Source of the DNA: Peribacillus deserti
GTDB taxonomy: Bacteria; Bacillota; Bacilli; Bacillales; DSM-1321
DNA: 64,000 nt
Assembly (NCBI RefSeq): GCF_016909175.1
Contig: NZ_JAFBFI010000001.1
Location: forward strand, 186,001 to 250,000
Direction of reading: 5' to 3'
The first letter of the stretch is position 1, and each line of letters starts with the position of its first letter. The position numbers and the translations under genes are program-made. The notes beneath the pieces were generated by a model. The model was not told the origin of the DNA. It searched no databases and saw nothing but the letters and a program-made list of their open reading frames with translations. Positions 26,461-35,084 of this stretch are shown piece after piece.

Positions 26461-26500
26461 CGAAATTAAAAAATCACCTTTGAGCAGGTGATTTGGATAC
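26461..26500 (-). terminator. Terminator overlapping the stop of small protein B
   Basis: AAATCACC pairs with GGTGATTT (26471-26494), followed on the minus strand by TTTTTTAATT. Confidence 0.75.
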
Positions 26501-26656
26501 TACTTTATATAGTACTGCTTTATCTTTATGATTTTGAAGCTTCCGTTGGAGCCTGCTTCGGAGTTCAGGGTCAATACAATCTTTAATAATCATTTCAATA
26601 TGAAGGGATTGAAAATGATGCCAGGTATATCTGAACCGATTTATTAGTTTTTTCAA
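26474..26656 (-). CDS. Small conserved-looking protein, paralogue B (60 aa)
   Basis: TTG at 26656 preceded by TTAGGAGGAAAA. Contains HIEMIIKDCIDPELRSR, matching the paralogue at 25414, with a slightly longer C-terminus. Unknown function; predicted soluble and helical. Confidence 0.65.
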   Translation of the reverse strand: MKKLINRFRYTWHHFQSLHIEMIIKDCIDPELRSRLQRKLQNHKDKAVLYKVVSKSPAQR

Positions 26657-26806
26657 AAGTATTTTCCTCCTAACATCTGTATAAATCTCAAGAAGTCGTA
26701 AAGCTAGGGACTTTAGCTTTTATGAAATAGGTGCTCGGAAGGAAGATTAATAAACTTCCCATTTTTTTCATATCTTTAATTGAGAACCTTGCATAAGGAG
26801 AGATTT

Positions 26807-27265
26807 ATGTATAGAAAACGAAATGCAGCCATTATATTCATCGCTTTTGTTGTCGCTCTGCTGTTACTTATTTTATCTGTACGCATATTATTTTCGCCGG
26901 TTAATGGTGCTAAATCAACTGTGAATGATTTTTACCAGTATGAAGCCAAAGGAGAGTACTCCAAGTCGTGGTCATTCCTTCATCCTTTAATGAAGGAAAG
27001 ATGGCCAAAAGCAGCCTATATACAGGACAGGGTCCATGTATTTATCGGTCATTTTGGAACTGACACCTTCACATTTACGATTGATGGCGGAGACAAAATC
27101 AAAAAGTGGAAAATGGCAAAAGGTATGCCGCCTTTCAAGACTGTCTATCAGTTTCAGGTTACCCAGCACTATAAAGGGAAGTACGGCAAGTTTAAGTTTA
27201 TTCAGGATGTTTATATTGTAAAAAATAAAGGAAAATGGGAAATTCTTTGGGACTATAATCAATAG
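26807..27265 (+). CDS. Membrane-anchored extracytoplasmic protein (NTF2-like fold possible)
   Basis: 152 aa; ATG at 26807 follows AAGGAG at 8 nt. One N-terminal membrane segment (about 10-32) then a 115-residue extracytoplasmic domain with DFYQYEAKGEYSKSWSFLHP and a C-terminal YIVKNKGKWEILWDY strand, a pattern common in SnoaL/NTF2-like extracellular domains. Function unknown. Confidence 0.65.
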   Translation: MYRKRNAAIIFIAFVVALLLLILSVRILFSPVNGAKSTVNDFYQYEAKGEYSKSWSFLHPLMKERWPKAAYIQDRVHVFIGHFGTDTFTFTIDGGDKIKKWKMAKGMPPFKTVYQFQVTQHYKGKYGKFKFIQDVYIVKNKGKWEILWDYNQ

Positions 27266-27360
27266 AAGGAACAAGGCCAGCTAAAGTTGGAAAAATAGCT
27301 TTTCAAAGCTTTACCATTAGACTGAGAATCAAGTTCTCTTTATAGGGTTTATCGCTATGC

Positions 27361-27492
27361 TTACATTCGATAAAGCAATACTGGTAAGAGCGCAATTAAC
27401 CCTAGAACTAATAGAACCATACATACATAAGTAAGCCGCTTTTTCCTTACCTTTTTCCTATACATTTCTTCAGGCGTCAAGAACCTAGTCAT
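27361..27492 (-). CDS. Small membrane protein (43 aa)
   Basis: ATG at 27492 with TTGGAGGAAC upstream. Begins MTRFLTPEEMYRKKVRKKR, followed by a single 20-residue membrane helix and a YRM end. Positively charged N-terminus implies inside orientation. No known family recognised. Confidence 0.55.
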   Translation of the reverse strand: MTRFLTPEEMYRKKVRKKRLTYVCMVLLVLGLIALLPVLLYRM

Positions 27493-27587
27493 CGCTGTTC
27501 CTCCAAATCAACTATCTGCCTAATGATTTATTATTATTATCGGAAGAATTCATACATTATTTAACATTATTACTTCTTTTGTCTAAA

Positions 27588-27618
27588 AACAAAAAAGCCT
27601 CTAGAAGGTCTAGGGCTG
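27588..27618 (-). terminator. Terminator of the DUF5658-like gene
   Basis: AGCCCTAGACC..TCTAGAGGCT on the minus strand followed by TTTTTTG. Confidence 0.7.
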
Positions 27619-27647
27619 GAAATGAAAATCAATTGAAAGGAGTTCGT

Positions 27648-27941
27648 TCAAGCGGCAAAAATCCATAAGCTGTGCATAAACAAAATGGAGATATAAAGAA
27701 CGAACGCTCCATACATGAGAAAACGAATAGAGAAATTAGACAGAATAGGAATCCGGGTTCTTTGAGCATATAAGTAGAGCAGACATATAGATAAAAGCAT
27801 CTTAATGAGTAAAAAGAGGAAAGGATGCTGGTTCCAGAGGGCAGCCATTAATGGGTTGCCCTCTTGTATGTGGTGAAGCGATAATCCGAAGTATGTACAT
27901 AAACAGTCAAGGGCATTTAAAATAGCTAAAAGTAACAGCAA
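27648..27941 (-). CDS. DUF5658-like small membrane protein (97 aa)
   Basis: TTG at 27941 lies 8 nt after AAGGAGG, so the TTG start is convincing. Three membrane helices; NALDCLCTYFGLSLHHIQEGNPLM is the family-like N-terminal pattern (acidic Asp in the first helix, EGNP in the loop). Function unknown. Confidence 0.7.
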   Translation of the reverse strand: MLLLLAILNALDCLCTYFGLSLHHIQEGNPLMAALWNQHPFLFLLIKMLLSICLLYLYAQRTRIPILSNFSIRFLMYGAFVLYISILFMHSLWIFAA

Positions 27942-28341
27942 GAATGAACCTCCTTACTTCCATTAGATATTTCTATGTTTGGATCACAGGCAAGGGGATA
28001 TACATTTTTACATATATTAGAAAAAGAAAGCCCAGACATCTAAGGCTTTTTTGTTCTTTATATGAGTTTTATTCTATTCAGTGAACTTGATATTTAAACA
28101 AGTATACATATTTTTTAACGAACAATAATGCTAGTTTGAGTTCAATATAAGAAACCGTAATGTTCTGTAATTCTAATAAAATGGAAGTATTTTCAGTTAT
28201 AATATCACATAAGTTCGTTAAAAAGAATTTATTTTAAATTTTTGTTCTTAATTAAGGTTTATCTTTTTCCTGAAAGGCTATATATTAATTAGTTCTTAAT
28301 AAAGAACGAAACAGCCGGAAAGGAAGTGAGAAAAAGCCACA
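27942..28341 (+). promoter_or_regulatory. Upstream region of the polysaccharide operon with SinR-like boxes
   Basis: No gene. GTTCTT-AATA-AAGAAC, a perfect inverted repeat at 28292-28307, and GTTCTTA at 28244-28250 match the SinR consensus GTTCTYT. In addition TTTTTAACGAAC (near 28112) and GTTCGTTAAAAA (near 28213) form an inverted pair 100 bp apart. The palindrome is 35 bp from the GH16 start, placed for repression. A short hairpin AAGCC..GGCTT plus T run lies at 28030-28056. Confidence 0.45.
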
Positions 28342-29238
28342 ATGAAGAACAAAAAACCAAAGCTACTACATAGATTTATTAAATTGGCGGCAGCTATCGT
28401 GTTCATGGGGTTTTTCTTCGAAATAGTAACTCCTCATAATTCTCTTTCATCTAGTAATCTCCAAAAAAACCAAAATGAAAAACAAATCAGGAGTCCCGAA
28501 ATAGAAAAGCCTGAAAGTAAATTACCGTTGGAAATTCCAGCTGTTAAGCAGCCTGAATGGGATTTAATCTGGAATGATGAGTTTGATGATTCCGCGCTCG
28601 ACTTAAGCAAGTGGACGCCTGAAGATTGGGCAGCCACTAAAAATAATGAGCTTCAATATTACCTGCCTAATAATATTTTTGTCGATAGCGGATACCTGCA
28701 CTTAACGAGCAAGAAGGAGAACTATGGCGGAAGGACATACACATCGGGAGCCATTCAATCGAGTCATAAATTTAACTTCCGGTATGGAAAGGTAGAAATG
28801 AGAGCTAAGCTGCCTGCAGGCAAGGGAGTATTTCCGGCCTTTTGGATGATGCCAGCTAATAAAAATGCCTGGCTTCCTGAAATAGATATTGTAGAAATGG
28901 TGGGCCACAAGCCTGAAGAAATATGGATGGTTCATCATAGAGCTGACTCGACAGGGAAGCTGGCAAGTGAGTTCACATCCTTTAAGGGGAAGGACTTTTC
29001 AAAGGATTTTCACACCTTTGCCCTTGAATGGTCGCCGCAGCATTTAATCTGGTCCATTGATGGCGTAGAAAGATTCCGTACAGATTCAAATATACCTAAT
29101 GAGGAAATGTATCTGTATGCTAACACCGCCATTGGAGGAAATTGGCCGGGCAGCCCTGATGCTTCTACTATATTCCCTGTTTCCTATGTTATTGACTATT
29201 TCAGAGTATACAAGAAAGCGGGGGAAGATCGTCCATGA
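28342..29238 (+). CDS. Family 16 glycoside hydrolase, laminarinase-like (secreted or anchored)
   Basis: 298 aa. An N-terminal membrane/signal segment (about 12-30) leads to a Pro/Glu-rich linker and a GH16 domain from about 73. Catalytic motif E180-I-D182-I-V-E185 (in PEIDIVEMVGH) has nucleophile and acid/base in place. WNDEFDDSALDLSKW and GNWPGSPDAS are typical beta-1,3(4)-glucanase features. It is the first gene of a four-gene operon with a synthase and a deacetylase, so it probably trims or releases the polymer made by the neighbours. ATGA-type overlap with the next gene. Confidence 0.92.
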   Translation: MKNKKPKLLHRFIKLAAAIVFMGFFFEIVTPHNSLSSSNLQKNQNEKQIRSPEIEKPESKLPLEIPAVKQPEWDLIWNDEFDDSALDLSKWTPEDWAATKNNELQYYLPNNIFVDSGYLHLTSKKENYGGRTYTSGAIQSSHKFNFRYGKVEMRAKLPAGKGVFPAFWMMPANKNAWLPEIDIVEMVGHKPEEIWMVHHRADSTGKLASEFTSFKGKDFSKDFHTFALEWSPQHLIWSIDGVERFRTDSNIPNEEMYLYANTAIGGNWPGSPDASTIFPVSYVIDYFRVYKKAGEDRP

Positions 29239-30599
29239 TAACAGCAATAACCATCGTTTTATTCGTCTTATTCGTTGGATTTCAAGTTCTATACATCTTT
29301 ATCCCCTTGTTTTGTGTGAAAAGTCCGGTGAAACCAAGCAAACGAAGTGAAGAAGCGGGGATTACAGTACTAGTACCAGCTTATAATGAACAAAATATCA
29401 TCTTAAATTGCCTGCAGGGAATTCTTCACCTTGATTATAAAAACTGTGAAACGATTTTCATCAATGATGGTTCCACTGACCATACACTGGAGCTGTTGGA
29501 TCAGTCACTCACATTGAAAGCGGTGCACCGGCTGCCAGCTTATAAATTGTCATATAACGAAGTAAATGCTGTATACCAATCTGAAAGATATCCTTCTATA
29601 TTTGTCATAGATAAACATAATGGCGGCAAATCCGATGCATTAAATACGGGTACCGATTATGCGAAGCATGAGCTGGTGATTACGCTGGATGCAGATAGTG
29701 TGCTGGACCCGAATGCCCTTACCGAAATAAATGAGGCTTTCTTAGATGAAAAAGTACTCGCTGCCGGCGGAATGGTACAGATTACGCAAGGGTTCAGGGG
29801 GGATTTCAAGCGGCCCACACCTGTATTCAGCATCCCGTGGCTTATCCGCTATCAGATTCTGCAGTATTTAACGAACTTTTACCTTCATAAAACAACTCAA
29901 GCCAGACTGCGTTCCATCACTGTAATCGCAGGTGCATTTGGCGCTTTCCGAAAATATGCTTTGTTCGAGGCAGAAGGCTATCGAAAAACCGTTGGCGAAG
30001 ACATGGATATTACTCTGAGAATTCAACGCTTAATTAAAAAGCGTTATCGAGGCCACAAGCTGCTGTTTATCCCTACTGCAGTTTGTTATACCGAATGTCC
30101 ATCGAATTTCAAAAGCCTCTTCAGCCAGAGATTCCGCTGGCAAAAGGGCTTCATAGACTGCATATTCAACTTCAGAAAATCCTTCTTTAGAAATCTTGGC
30201 TTCTCGGTTTCCACTTACCTTTTATTAGATTCACTGATCCTTGGAACTATAAACGCTTTTCCTTCAATAGTGATTCCAATCTTTCTGATCTTTAATAAAT
30301 CCTATCTCTTTGTGGTAACTCTCTTGCTCATTACGATTCTATTAGCTTATCAAAGCATTGCGGCCATGATAATCAGTACGAGATATGGAGTGAAGTACAG
30401 CCGATGGGATTATGTGAAAATTGCCCTCTTTATACCTTTTGAAATCGTCAGTTATCGGCTGCTCGGCATCCTGTTTGTTACGATTGGCACCATTCTTTAT
30501 TTTAAGGACAAGGAAGGGTGGCATTCATCGGAGAGAATAGGAGTGAAATATCAGACGTTCAGCGAAGACATAAATCTACCGCAGGAAAAAATCGTGTAA
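29235..30599 (+). CDS. Processive family 2 glycosyltransferase (PgaC/IcaA-like synthase)
   Basis: 454 aa. N-terminal membrane helix, GT-A domain with VLVPAYNEQNIILNC, FINDGSTDHT (D), LDADSVLD (DxD), GEDMDIT (general base) and SQRFRWQKG (QxxRW), then four C-terminal membrane helices. The D,D,D,QxxRW set marks processive synthases of cellulose, hyaluronan or poly-GlcNAc type. With an adjacent polysaccharide deacetylase, a poly-GlcNAc-like product is plausible; flanking GH16 genes argue instead for a beta-glucan. Starts inside the GH16 stop. Confidence 0.9.
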   Translation: MITAITIVLFVLFVGFQVLYIFIPLFCVKSPVKPSKRSEEAGITVLVPAYNEQNIILNCLQGILHLDYKNCETIFINDGSTDHTLELLDQSLTLKAVHRLPAYKLSYNEVNAVYQSERYPSIFVIDKHNGGKSDALNTGTDYAKHELVITLDADSVLDPNALTEINEAFLDEKVLAAGGMVQITQGFRGDFKRPTPVFSIPWLIRYQILQYLTNFYLHKTTQARLRSITVIAGAFGAFRKYALFEAEGYRKTVGEDMDITLRIQRLIKKRYRGHKLLFIPTAVCYTECPSNFKSLFSQRFRWQKGFIDCIFNFRKSFFRNLGFSVSTYLLLDSLILGTINAFPSIVIPIFLIFNKSYLFVVTLLLITILLAYQSIAAMIISTRYGVKYSRWDYVKIALFIPFEIVSYRLLGILFVTIGTILYFKDKEGWHSSERIGVKYQTFSEDINLPQEKIV

Positions 30600-30615
30600 T
30601 ATAGAGGTGGAGTTT

Positions 30616-31557
30616 TTGAAAAGAATCACTTTTAACTTAGGATTCACAATCATATTTACGTTAACTTTCTTTCTCCTTATTAATACCTTTTCGAATGTGT
30701 TGGTTCAGGCGTTACCTACAGAGGAAGCTCCTAAGCCAAAACCATTCCTGCCTGGCGAAAGCCTACATATTTCGTCCTGTCAGAAATGGTCAAGCCATAT
30801 AAGAGATTTCAAGGTGAAGGATGGAGAAGAAGCCAAGCAGATAACCATCTTGCTTTATCACAGAATCATAGATGACTCTGCCATAAAAGATATCCATTAT
30901 ACAAAAGAAGGGGAATTATATCCGACTATTGTCTTGAAATCAGAATTCAAGAAACAAATGCAGTATCTGAAAGATCAGGGCTATACCACTTTAACTAATG
31001 AAGAACTCAAGCTATTTATTCAAAACCGGCATAAGATTCCTAAGAAAAGTATTGTAATCACCTTTGATGATGGCTTTAAAGACAATTACGAAGAAGCATA
31101 CCCAATCTTGAAAAAACACGAGTTTACCGCTTTAAATTTTGTAATCGCAAGTTACATCACTAAAAACACCATGGAGTATAAAGAGGGAGAGGTTCAATAT
31201 TTTAGCGCCTCAGATATAAAAAATAGCTGTGATGTATTTGAATTCCAGAGTCATACCTATAACCTTCACAAAAGAACGAAGGAGGGTGTTGCTTTCTTAG
31301 TAGATCGAGACCAGCAGCAAATCAAGGAGGATTTAAAAACGAGTATTGAAGTCATAAGACCTGTCAGACCAACTTTTGCCTACCCATATGGTGAATATGA
31401 TAAGGAGGCGAGGAATGCTCTTAAGCAGCTTAATATTGGAATGGCCTTCACATCCGAATTTAAAGACACCGGACCGAATATCAGTATGCTCGAAATTCCT
31501 AGAAAACCGGTGTATCCGACTGATACTATTGAAGATTTTAAGAAAAAAATAAAATGA
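30616..31557 (+). CDS. Polysaccharide deacetylase (NodB/PgaB-IcaB-like), secreted
   Basis: 313 aa from TTG 30616, 5 nt after AGAGGTGG; a GTG at 30607 overlaps that site. Membrane/signal segment (about 8-30), then a CE4 domain: ILLYHRI, ITFDDGFKDNY (catalytic Asp-Asp), FEFQSHTYNLH (metal His) and PTFAYPYGEYD. It would remove N-acetyl groups from the polymer outside the cell, as IcaB/PgaB do. Ends 4 nt inside the second GH16 gene. Confidence 0.9.
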   Translation: MKRITFNLGFTIIFTLTFFLLINTFSNVLVQALPTEEAPKPKPFLPGESLHISSCQKWSSHIRDFKVKDGEEAKQITILLYHRIIDDSAIKDIHYTKEGELYPTIVLKSEFKKQMQYLKDQGYTTLTNEELKLFIQNRHKIPKKSIVITFDDGFKDNYEEAYPILKKHEFTALNFVIASYITKNTMEYKEGEVQYFSASDIKNSCDVFEFQSHTYNLHKRTKEGVAFLVDRDQQQIKEDLKTSIEVIRPVRPTFAYPYGEYDKEARNALKQLNIGMAFTSEFKDTGPNISMLEIPRKPVYPTDTIEDFKKKIK

Positions 31558-32333
31558 TTACCCGTTTAAGAGGGAGTATTTGGATAGTGGTGCTTATATT
31601 ATTATTGGGTATGATGCTGGCGGCGATTATAACTTTGCAAAAGTGGGATAAGGGAGGAGGGGAGTCAATAAAATTCAGCGGCTATGATTGGTATGTGAAG
31701 GACAGCGGCAATGCGAAATGGGGACCAGGGCCGAATGTTTGGAGCAAGGATAATGTCTGGATCGACCAGCAGGGACGATTACATTTAAGAATCACCAAGA
31801 GACATGGAGTCTGGACATGCCCCGAACTATATAGTGCTGAAACGCTTGGCTACGGAACCTACCGTTTTTATATCGATGGAAGAATCGATAATTTGGATCC
31901 AAACGCTGTCCTGGGGCTATTTACACATGATAGTCTTTCAGAAGATGCGAATGACGTTCATTATCGGGAAATTGATATTGAATATGCCAAATGGGGAAAT
32001 GCAGGCAATAGAAATAATGCACATTATACGGTACAGCCATATAATAAAGAAGGAAATCTCCATTCCTTCCATTCACCGGCTGTTACGCAGTCCATGCATA
32101 GCTTTACATGGAAAGCGGATGAAATCACCTTTAATTCCAGTACCGGACATGTTACTGGGAAGGGGACGACCATACAGGAATGGCGTTACAGGGGAGACGA
32201 TATCCCTGACAGTAAAAACGAAAGAGTTGATATCAATCTGTGGCTGTTTAAGGGGAAGGCACCTGCTTCCAATAATGTTGAAGTGATTATCCGTAAATTT
32301 GAGTTTATTCCGTGGACAGGCTCAAATTCCTAA
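31554..32333 (+). CDS. Family 16 glycoside hydrolase-like protein, second copy in operon
   Basis: 259 aa. N-terminal membrane anchor (about 8-28), then a beta-sandwich with the GH16 motif E139-I-D141-I-E143 in REIDIEYAKWG, i.e. the five-residue ExDxE form. SMHSFTWKADEITF is the C-terminal conserved strand. It is divergent from the first GH16 protein and may be a transglycosylase or polymer-binding version. A decayed fragment of a close relative lies at 35466-35690. Confidence 0.85.
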   Translation: MITRLRGSIWIVVLILLLGMMLAAIITLQKWDKGGGESIKFSGYDWYVKDSGNAKWGPGPNVWSKDNVWIDQQGRLHLRITKRHGVWTCPELYSAETLGYGTYRFYIDGRIDNLDPNAVLGLFTHDSLSEDANDVHYREIDIEYAKWGNAGNRNNAHYTVQPYNKEGNLHSFHSPAVTQSMHSFTWKADEITFNSSTGHVTGKGTTIQEWRYRGDDIPDSKNERVDINLWLFKGKAPASNNVEVIIRKFEFIPWTGSNS

Positions 32334-32344
32334 ATATAGAATGT

Positions 32345-32375
32345 TACCGCCTGCTGATCAGCGGGCGGTTTATTT
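32345..32375 (+). terminator. Terminator of the polysaccharide operon
   Basis: ACCGCCTGCT/AGCGGGCGGT stem followed by TTATTTT. Confidence 0.85.
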
Positions 32376-32414
32376 TAGATACAAATAATCCACTTTATTT
32401 TGGCGGTTGTCATT

Positions 32415-32448
32415 TTTTAAAAAAGACAGGGTTTGACCCTGCCTTCTA
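32415..32448 (-). terminator. Terminator of the DUF1433-like lipoprotein gene
   Basis: AGGCAGGGTC..GACCCTGTCT on the minus strand followed by TTTTTTAAAAA. Confidence 0.85.
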
Positions 32449-32454
32449 ATTTCA

Positions 32455-32775
32455 TTAATCTGCTTCTTTAAGTGTTTTTGAATTTGGTAAATCCTTCATA
32501 TATCCTACACCTGAGACATCGTAATTATCTCCTTGATTGATTGTGACTGTTATTTCATTTTCTTTATCTGCCTTATCATAACCATCTACATCCACTACTC
32601 CCATAGGGGTAAATTCAACACTTTTTACGACAAAATCTAAGCCGTATTCCCTCTTCATGTACTTAATGGCAACCTGTTCAGAAGTATCTAATATTTCCTG
32701 CTCCTTCATTTTTTCCTCGGTGCTGCATGCGCTAAGAATCAAAAATATCTGAAAAACAATGATTATATTTTTCAT
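32455..32775 (-). CDS. DUF1433-like lipoprotein, putative lipase-toxin immunity protein (copy 1)
   Basis: 106 aa from ATG 32775 with GGAAGG upstream. Signal peptide ends at lipobox LSAC (Cys about residue 16). The mature part begins with a Lys/Glu-rich helix (SEQVAIKYMKREYG) and then strands with FTPMGVVDVDGYDKAD. It faces outward on the membrane. Closely related to copies at 33034 and 35115 around a lipase-like effector; in S. aureus TilA-type lipoproteins of this family neutralise the TslA lipase. Confidence 0.75.
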   Translation of the reverse strand: MKNIIIVFQIFLILSACSTEEKMKEQEILDTSEQVAIKYMKREYGLDFVVKSVEFTPMGVVDVDGYDKADKENEITVTINQGDNYDVSGVGYMKDLPNSKTLKEAD

Positions 32776-32849
32776 TAATTTACCTTCCACTGTTTATTCT
32801 ACACGTATGAATGAAAATCACTCTAGAAGGCTGCTAATCTGGCTTAATC

Positions 32850-32913
32850 TATACTTTAAGTGTTTTTGGCTTTGGTGAATCCTTTGTTACCCAATACCAG
32901 AGATATCATAGAT
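32850..32913 (-). pseudogene. C-terminal remnant of a DUF1433-like gene
   Basis: Minus-strand reading gives YDISGIG, a break, then KDSPKPKTLK, matching YDVTGVD..KDLPKPKTINE of the adjacent lipoprotein. No start, upstream half lost. It marks loss of a further copy. The following 120 bases to 33033 contain nothing I can identify. Confidence 0.6.
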
Positions 32914-33033
32914 GGCCCACCAGCCCCTTGCGGTAATTCGTCAATCACCACTTTGGCCTGCAAGACAAAAAAAAATTACATTTAAAGGAGAGAGGGAGAT
33001 ACAGCGAAGATCTACAATGTGCAAATCTAGTTT

Positions 33034-33366
33034 TTACTTTTCGTTTTTAACTTCATTTATCGTTTTTGGTTTCGGTAAATCTTTAACAGAATCTACACCT
33101 GTAACATCATAATTGTCATCCTGATTAATTCTAACCTGAATTTCATTTTTCTTGTCGGCTTGATCATATCCTTCTACATTTACAGCGCCCATAGGACTGA
33201 AACCTACATCCTTGACCTCAAAATCCACTCCAAATTCGTCCTTCATGAATTTTATCGCTACTTGTTTAGACGTATCGAAAATCTGCTGTTCCTCCATTTT
33301 TCCCTCCTTGTTACATCCGGATAACAACAATATAAGCGTTACAGATATTATTAGAAACCGTTTCAT
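33034..33366 (-). CDS. DUF1433-like lipoprotein, putative immunity protein (copy 2)
   Basis: 110 aa from ATG 33366 (GGGGAATGG upstream). Lipobox LSGC after a hydrophobic signal. Mature domain: FDTSKQVAIKFMKDEFGVDFEV then FSPMGAVNVEGYDQADKKN. It is divergent from, and 70 bp away from, the lipase-like effector gene, so the two probably share a regulatory region. Most similar to copy 1. Confidence 0.78.
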   Translation of the reverse strand: MKRFLIISVTLILLLSGCNKEGKMEEQQIFDTSKQVAIKFMKDEFGVDFEVKDVGFSPMGAVNVEGYDQADKKNEIQVRINQDDNYDVTGVDSVKDLPKPKTINEVKNEK

Positions 33367-33437
33367 AAATTTACCATTCCCCTGGTTTTTTTGTATACTT
33401 ATAGTATAGAGGATGGAAGGAAGGAGGTACAATTACC

Positions 33438-34601
33438 ATGAGCAAAGTAAAAGACCAAGTGTATTGGGAACTAAGTGATTCTGCCTATGATACTAAATAC
33501 ACAATTAAACGTGTCAAAGTTGGAAATGAATTTCAATACTGGGAACCAATCAAGATTAAAGATTTTATCTTCACCGACCAAACGGGTTTTAATGCAAAAG
33601 TCTATAAACTAAATGATGATATCGTTATCGCCTTTCGAGGTACAGAAAAGACACGGCTTCAAGACATTGTTACAGATGCCGCCTATATAGCAAATACGAA
33701 AGCAAAGCCGGATGTAGTGCTGCCTTGGTTAGAAAAAGTGGATAAATATGATATAACTGAAAAAATCGCAAAGGTCGCTTCTCGTATACCACATCCAGCT
33801 GCCCAAGCAGCTGCAGTAGCTTTACCCCATCTAAAACAAAATCAATTTGATAGCGCTGAGCAATTGGTAAAACAGGTCAAAAAAGAATATCCTAATGCTC
33901 ATGTATCAGTAACCGGCCATTCCCTGGGCGGAGCCGAAGCTGGTTACACGGGAGCTGTATGCGATGTAGAAGCTGTAACCTTTAACGCTCCGAGTGTTGT
34001 CCATCTTCTCCCGGAGGACATGCAAAAGAAAGTAAAAAAAGAGTATTATGACAGACAGATCGTGAATTATGTGAATCCTAAAGATTCCGTTGGAGCGGGG
34101 GCCATTAATCCATATGAACGGCATATTGGCTCTACGTATTACATTGGAACCAATTTTGCATTAGAAAATGCGAATTCAACAATGTTGGGGAGGGCTCGTG
34201 ATTCCTTTACTGGTCCGGCTCGACATAACCTTAAGCATTTTACATTTGACGCTGTAGGTAATATCAGCAATCCCTTACTGACAAATGCGCTTACTGGACA
34301 TTTTGAATATCAGTCGCCACGCTTTGGAGGGGAAACGGCAACGATTGATGTAACACCCGAACACCTGGAAGACCTGTCAACTAAACTATTAGAAGCGGCA
34401 CAAGGCGTAGAAGAAGCGACGACCCGGATTAAACAGCTTGCATATTCCTTGGATAGTATCAAAATTTATGCAGGTGTACAGAATGATGTTCTGCAGGAAT
34501 CCCACTTCTTCTATTCCTGGTTTGATCATCAAACGAATAAAATGGCGAACGATATGAAAGCTGCTGCAGACTTATTTGTAAAGGCGGATAGATTGCCATG
34601 A
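33438..34601 (+). CDS. TslA-like lipase effector: N-terminal alpha/beta hydrolase, C-terminal helical targeting domain
   Basis: 387 aa; ATG 9 nt after AAGGAGGT. Residues about 40-270 form a class-3-lipase-like hydrolase: FRGTE oxyanion region, nucleophile elbow GHSLGG (Ser162), candidate Asp216 in NPKDSVG and His263 or His267 in ARHNLKHF. Residues about 300-387 are helical, resembling LXG/WXG100 targeting regions. No signal peptide. A lipase followed by a type VII targeting domain is the reverse order described for TslA of S. aureus. The small helical protein after it and the DUF1433-like lipoproteins around it complete that module. Confidence 0.75.
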   Translation: MSKVKDQVYWELSDSAYDTKYTIKRVKVGNEFQYWEPIKIKDFIFTDQTGFNAKVYKLNDDIVIAFRGTEKTRLQDIVTDAAYIANTKAKPDVVLPWLEKVDKYDITEKIAKVASRIPHPAAQAAAVALPHLKQNQFDSAEQLVKQVKKEYPNAHVSVTGHSLGGAEAGYTGAVCDVEAVTFNAPSVVHLLPEDMQKKVKKEYYDRQIVNYVNPKDSVGAGAINPYERHIGSTYYIGTNFALENANSTMLGRARDSFTGPARHNLKHFTFDAVGNISNPLLTNALTGHFEYQSPRFGGETATIDVTPEHLEDLSTKLLEAAQGVEEATTRIKQLAYSLDSIKIYAGVQNDVLQESHFFYSWFDHQTNKMANDMKAAADLFVKADRLP

Positions 34602-34918
34602 TGACTAATGAAAAAATCTTGGAGCAATATGCTGAATTAAGCGATTTAAAAGCTCTGGAAGCGGGCCAAAGCAAGTACGTCTCGGAGTTGCGTGCTGAAC
34701 AAGCAAAAATAAAAGGCGTAATGGAACTCTCCTACTCTTGGAGATCCGGAAAAGGATATGAAGCCTTCAGTGAAGAACTAGAGCAGTATTTTCAGGACTT
34801 TGCATCTAAAATTGATGCATTACAAGCCCTGATTGGTGAAATCCAGTCAGCCATCCATGATATTGAAAGACGCATACAACGCGCTATGCGAGAATTAATG
34901 AATAATGTAAGCACATAA
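34598..34918 (+). CDS. Small helical partner of the lipase effector (TlaA/Lap/WXG100-like)
   Basis: 106 aa, almost all helical, with a central YSWRSGKGYEAFSEEL turn: the W-x-S-G hinge typical of WXG100-like and Lap proteins. Its start overlaps the lipase stop by 4 nt, so the two are co-translated. Lap-type partners bind the helical domain of LXG or TslA-type effectors to form the signal for type VII secretion. Only one such partner is visible; S. aureus TslA uses two. Confidence 0.7.
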   Translation: MMTNEKILEQYAELSDLKALEAGQSKYVSELRAEQAKIKGVMELSYSWRSGKGYEAFSEELEQYFQDFASKIDALQALIGEIQSAIHDIERRIQRAMRELMNNVST

Positions 34919-34955
34919 AAAAGCACTTGGCATGTTTAGCCGAGTACTTTTCCTG
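34918..34955 (+). terminator. Terminator of the effector operon
   Basis: AAAAGCACTTGGC pairs (two mismatches) with GCCGAGTACTTTT, then CCTGTT. Starts at the stop codon. Confidence 0.7.
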
Positions 34956-35084
34956 TTAAAGAAATTCTCTTTAATTGAAGTGCGCATCTTTGATTCCTGC
35001 CATAGAGCTTGGGGTTTAAGCATTCCAGCTCATAATAGTTTTATCTGCAGAAGTAATAGCTTGAATGCTCTCTTTTAGTGATTC

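Noticed and set aside
31804-32286. 160-codon plus frame inside the second GH16 gene
   Set aside because: Shadow of the GH16 gene in another frame; no start signal.
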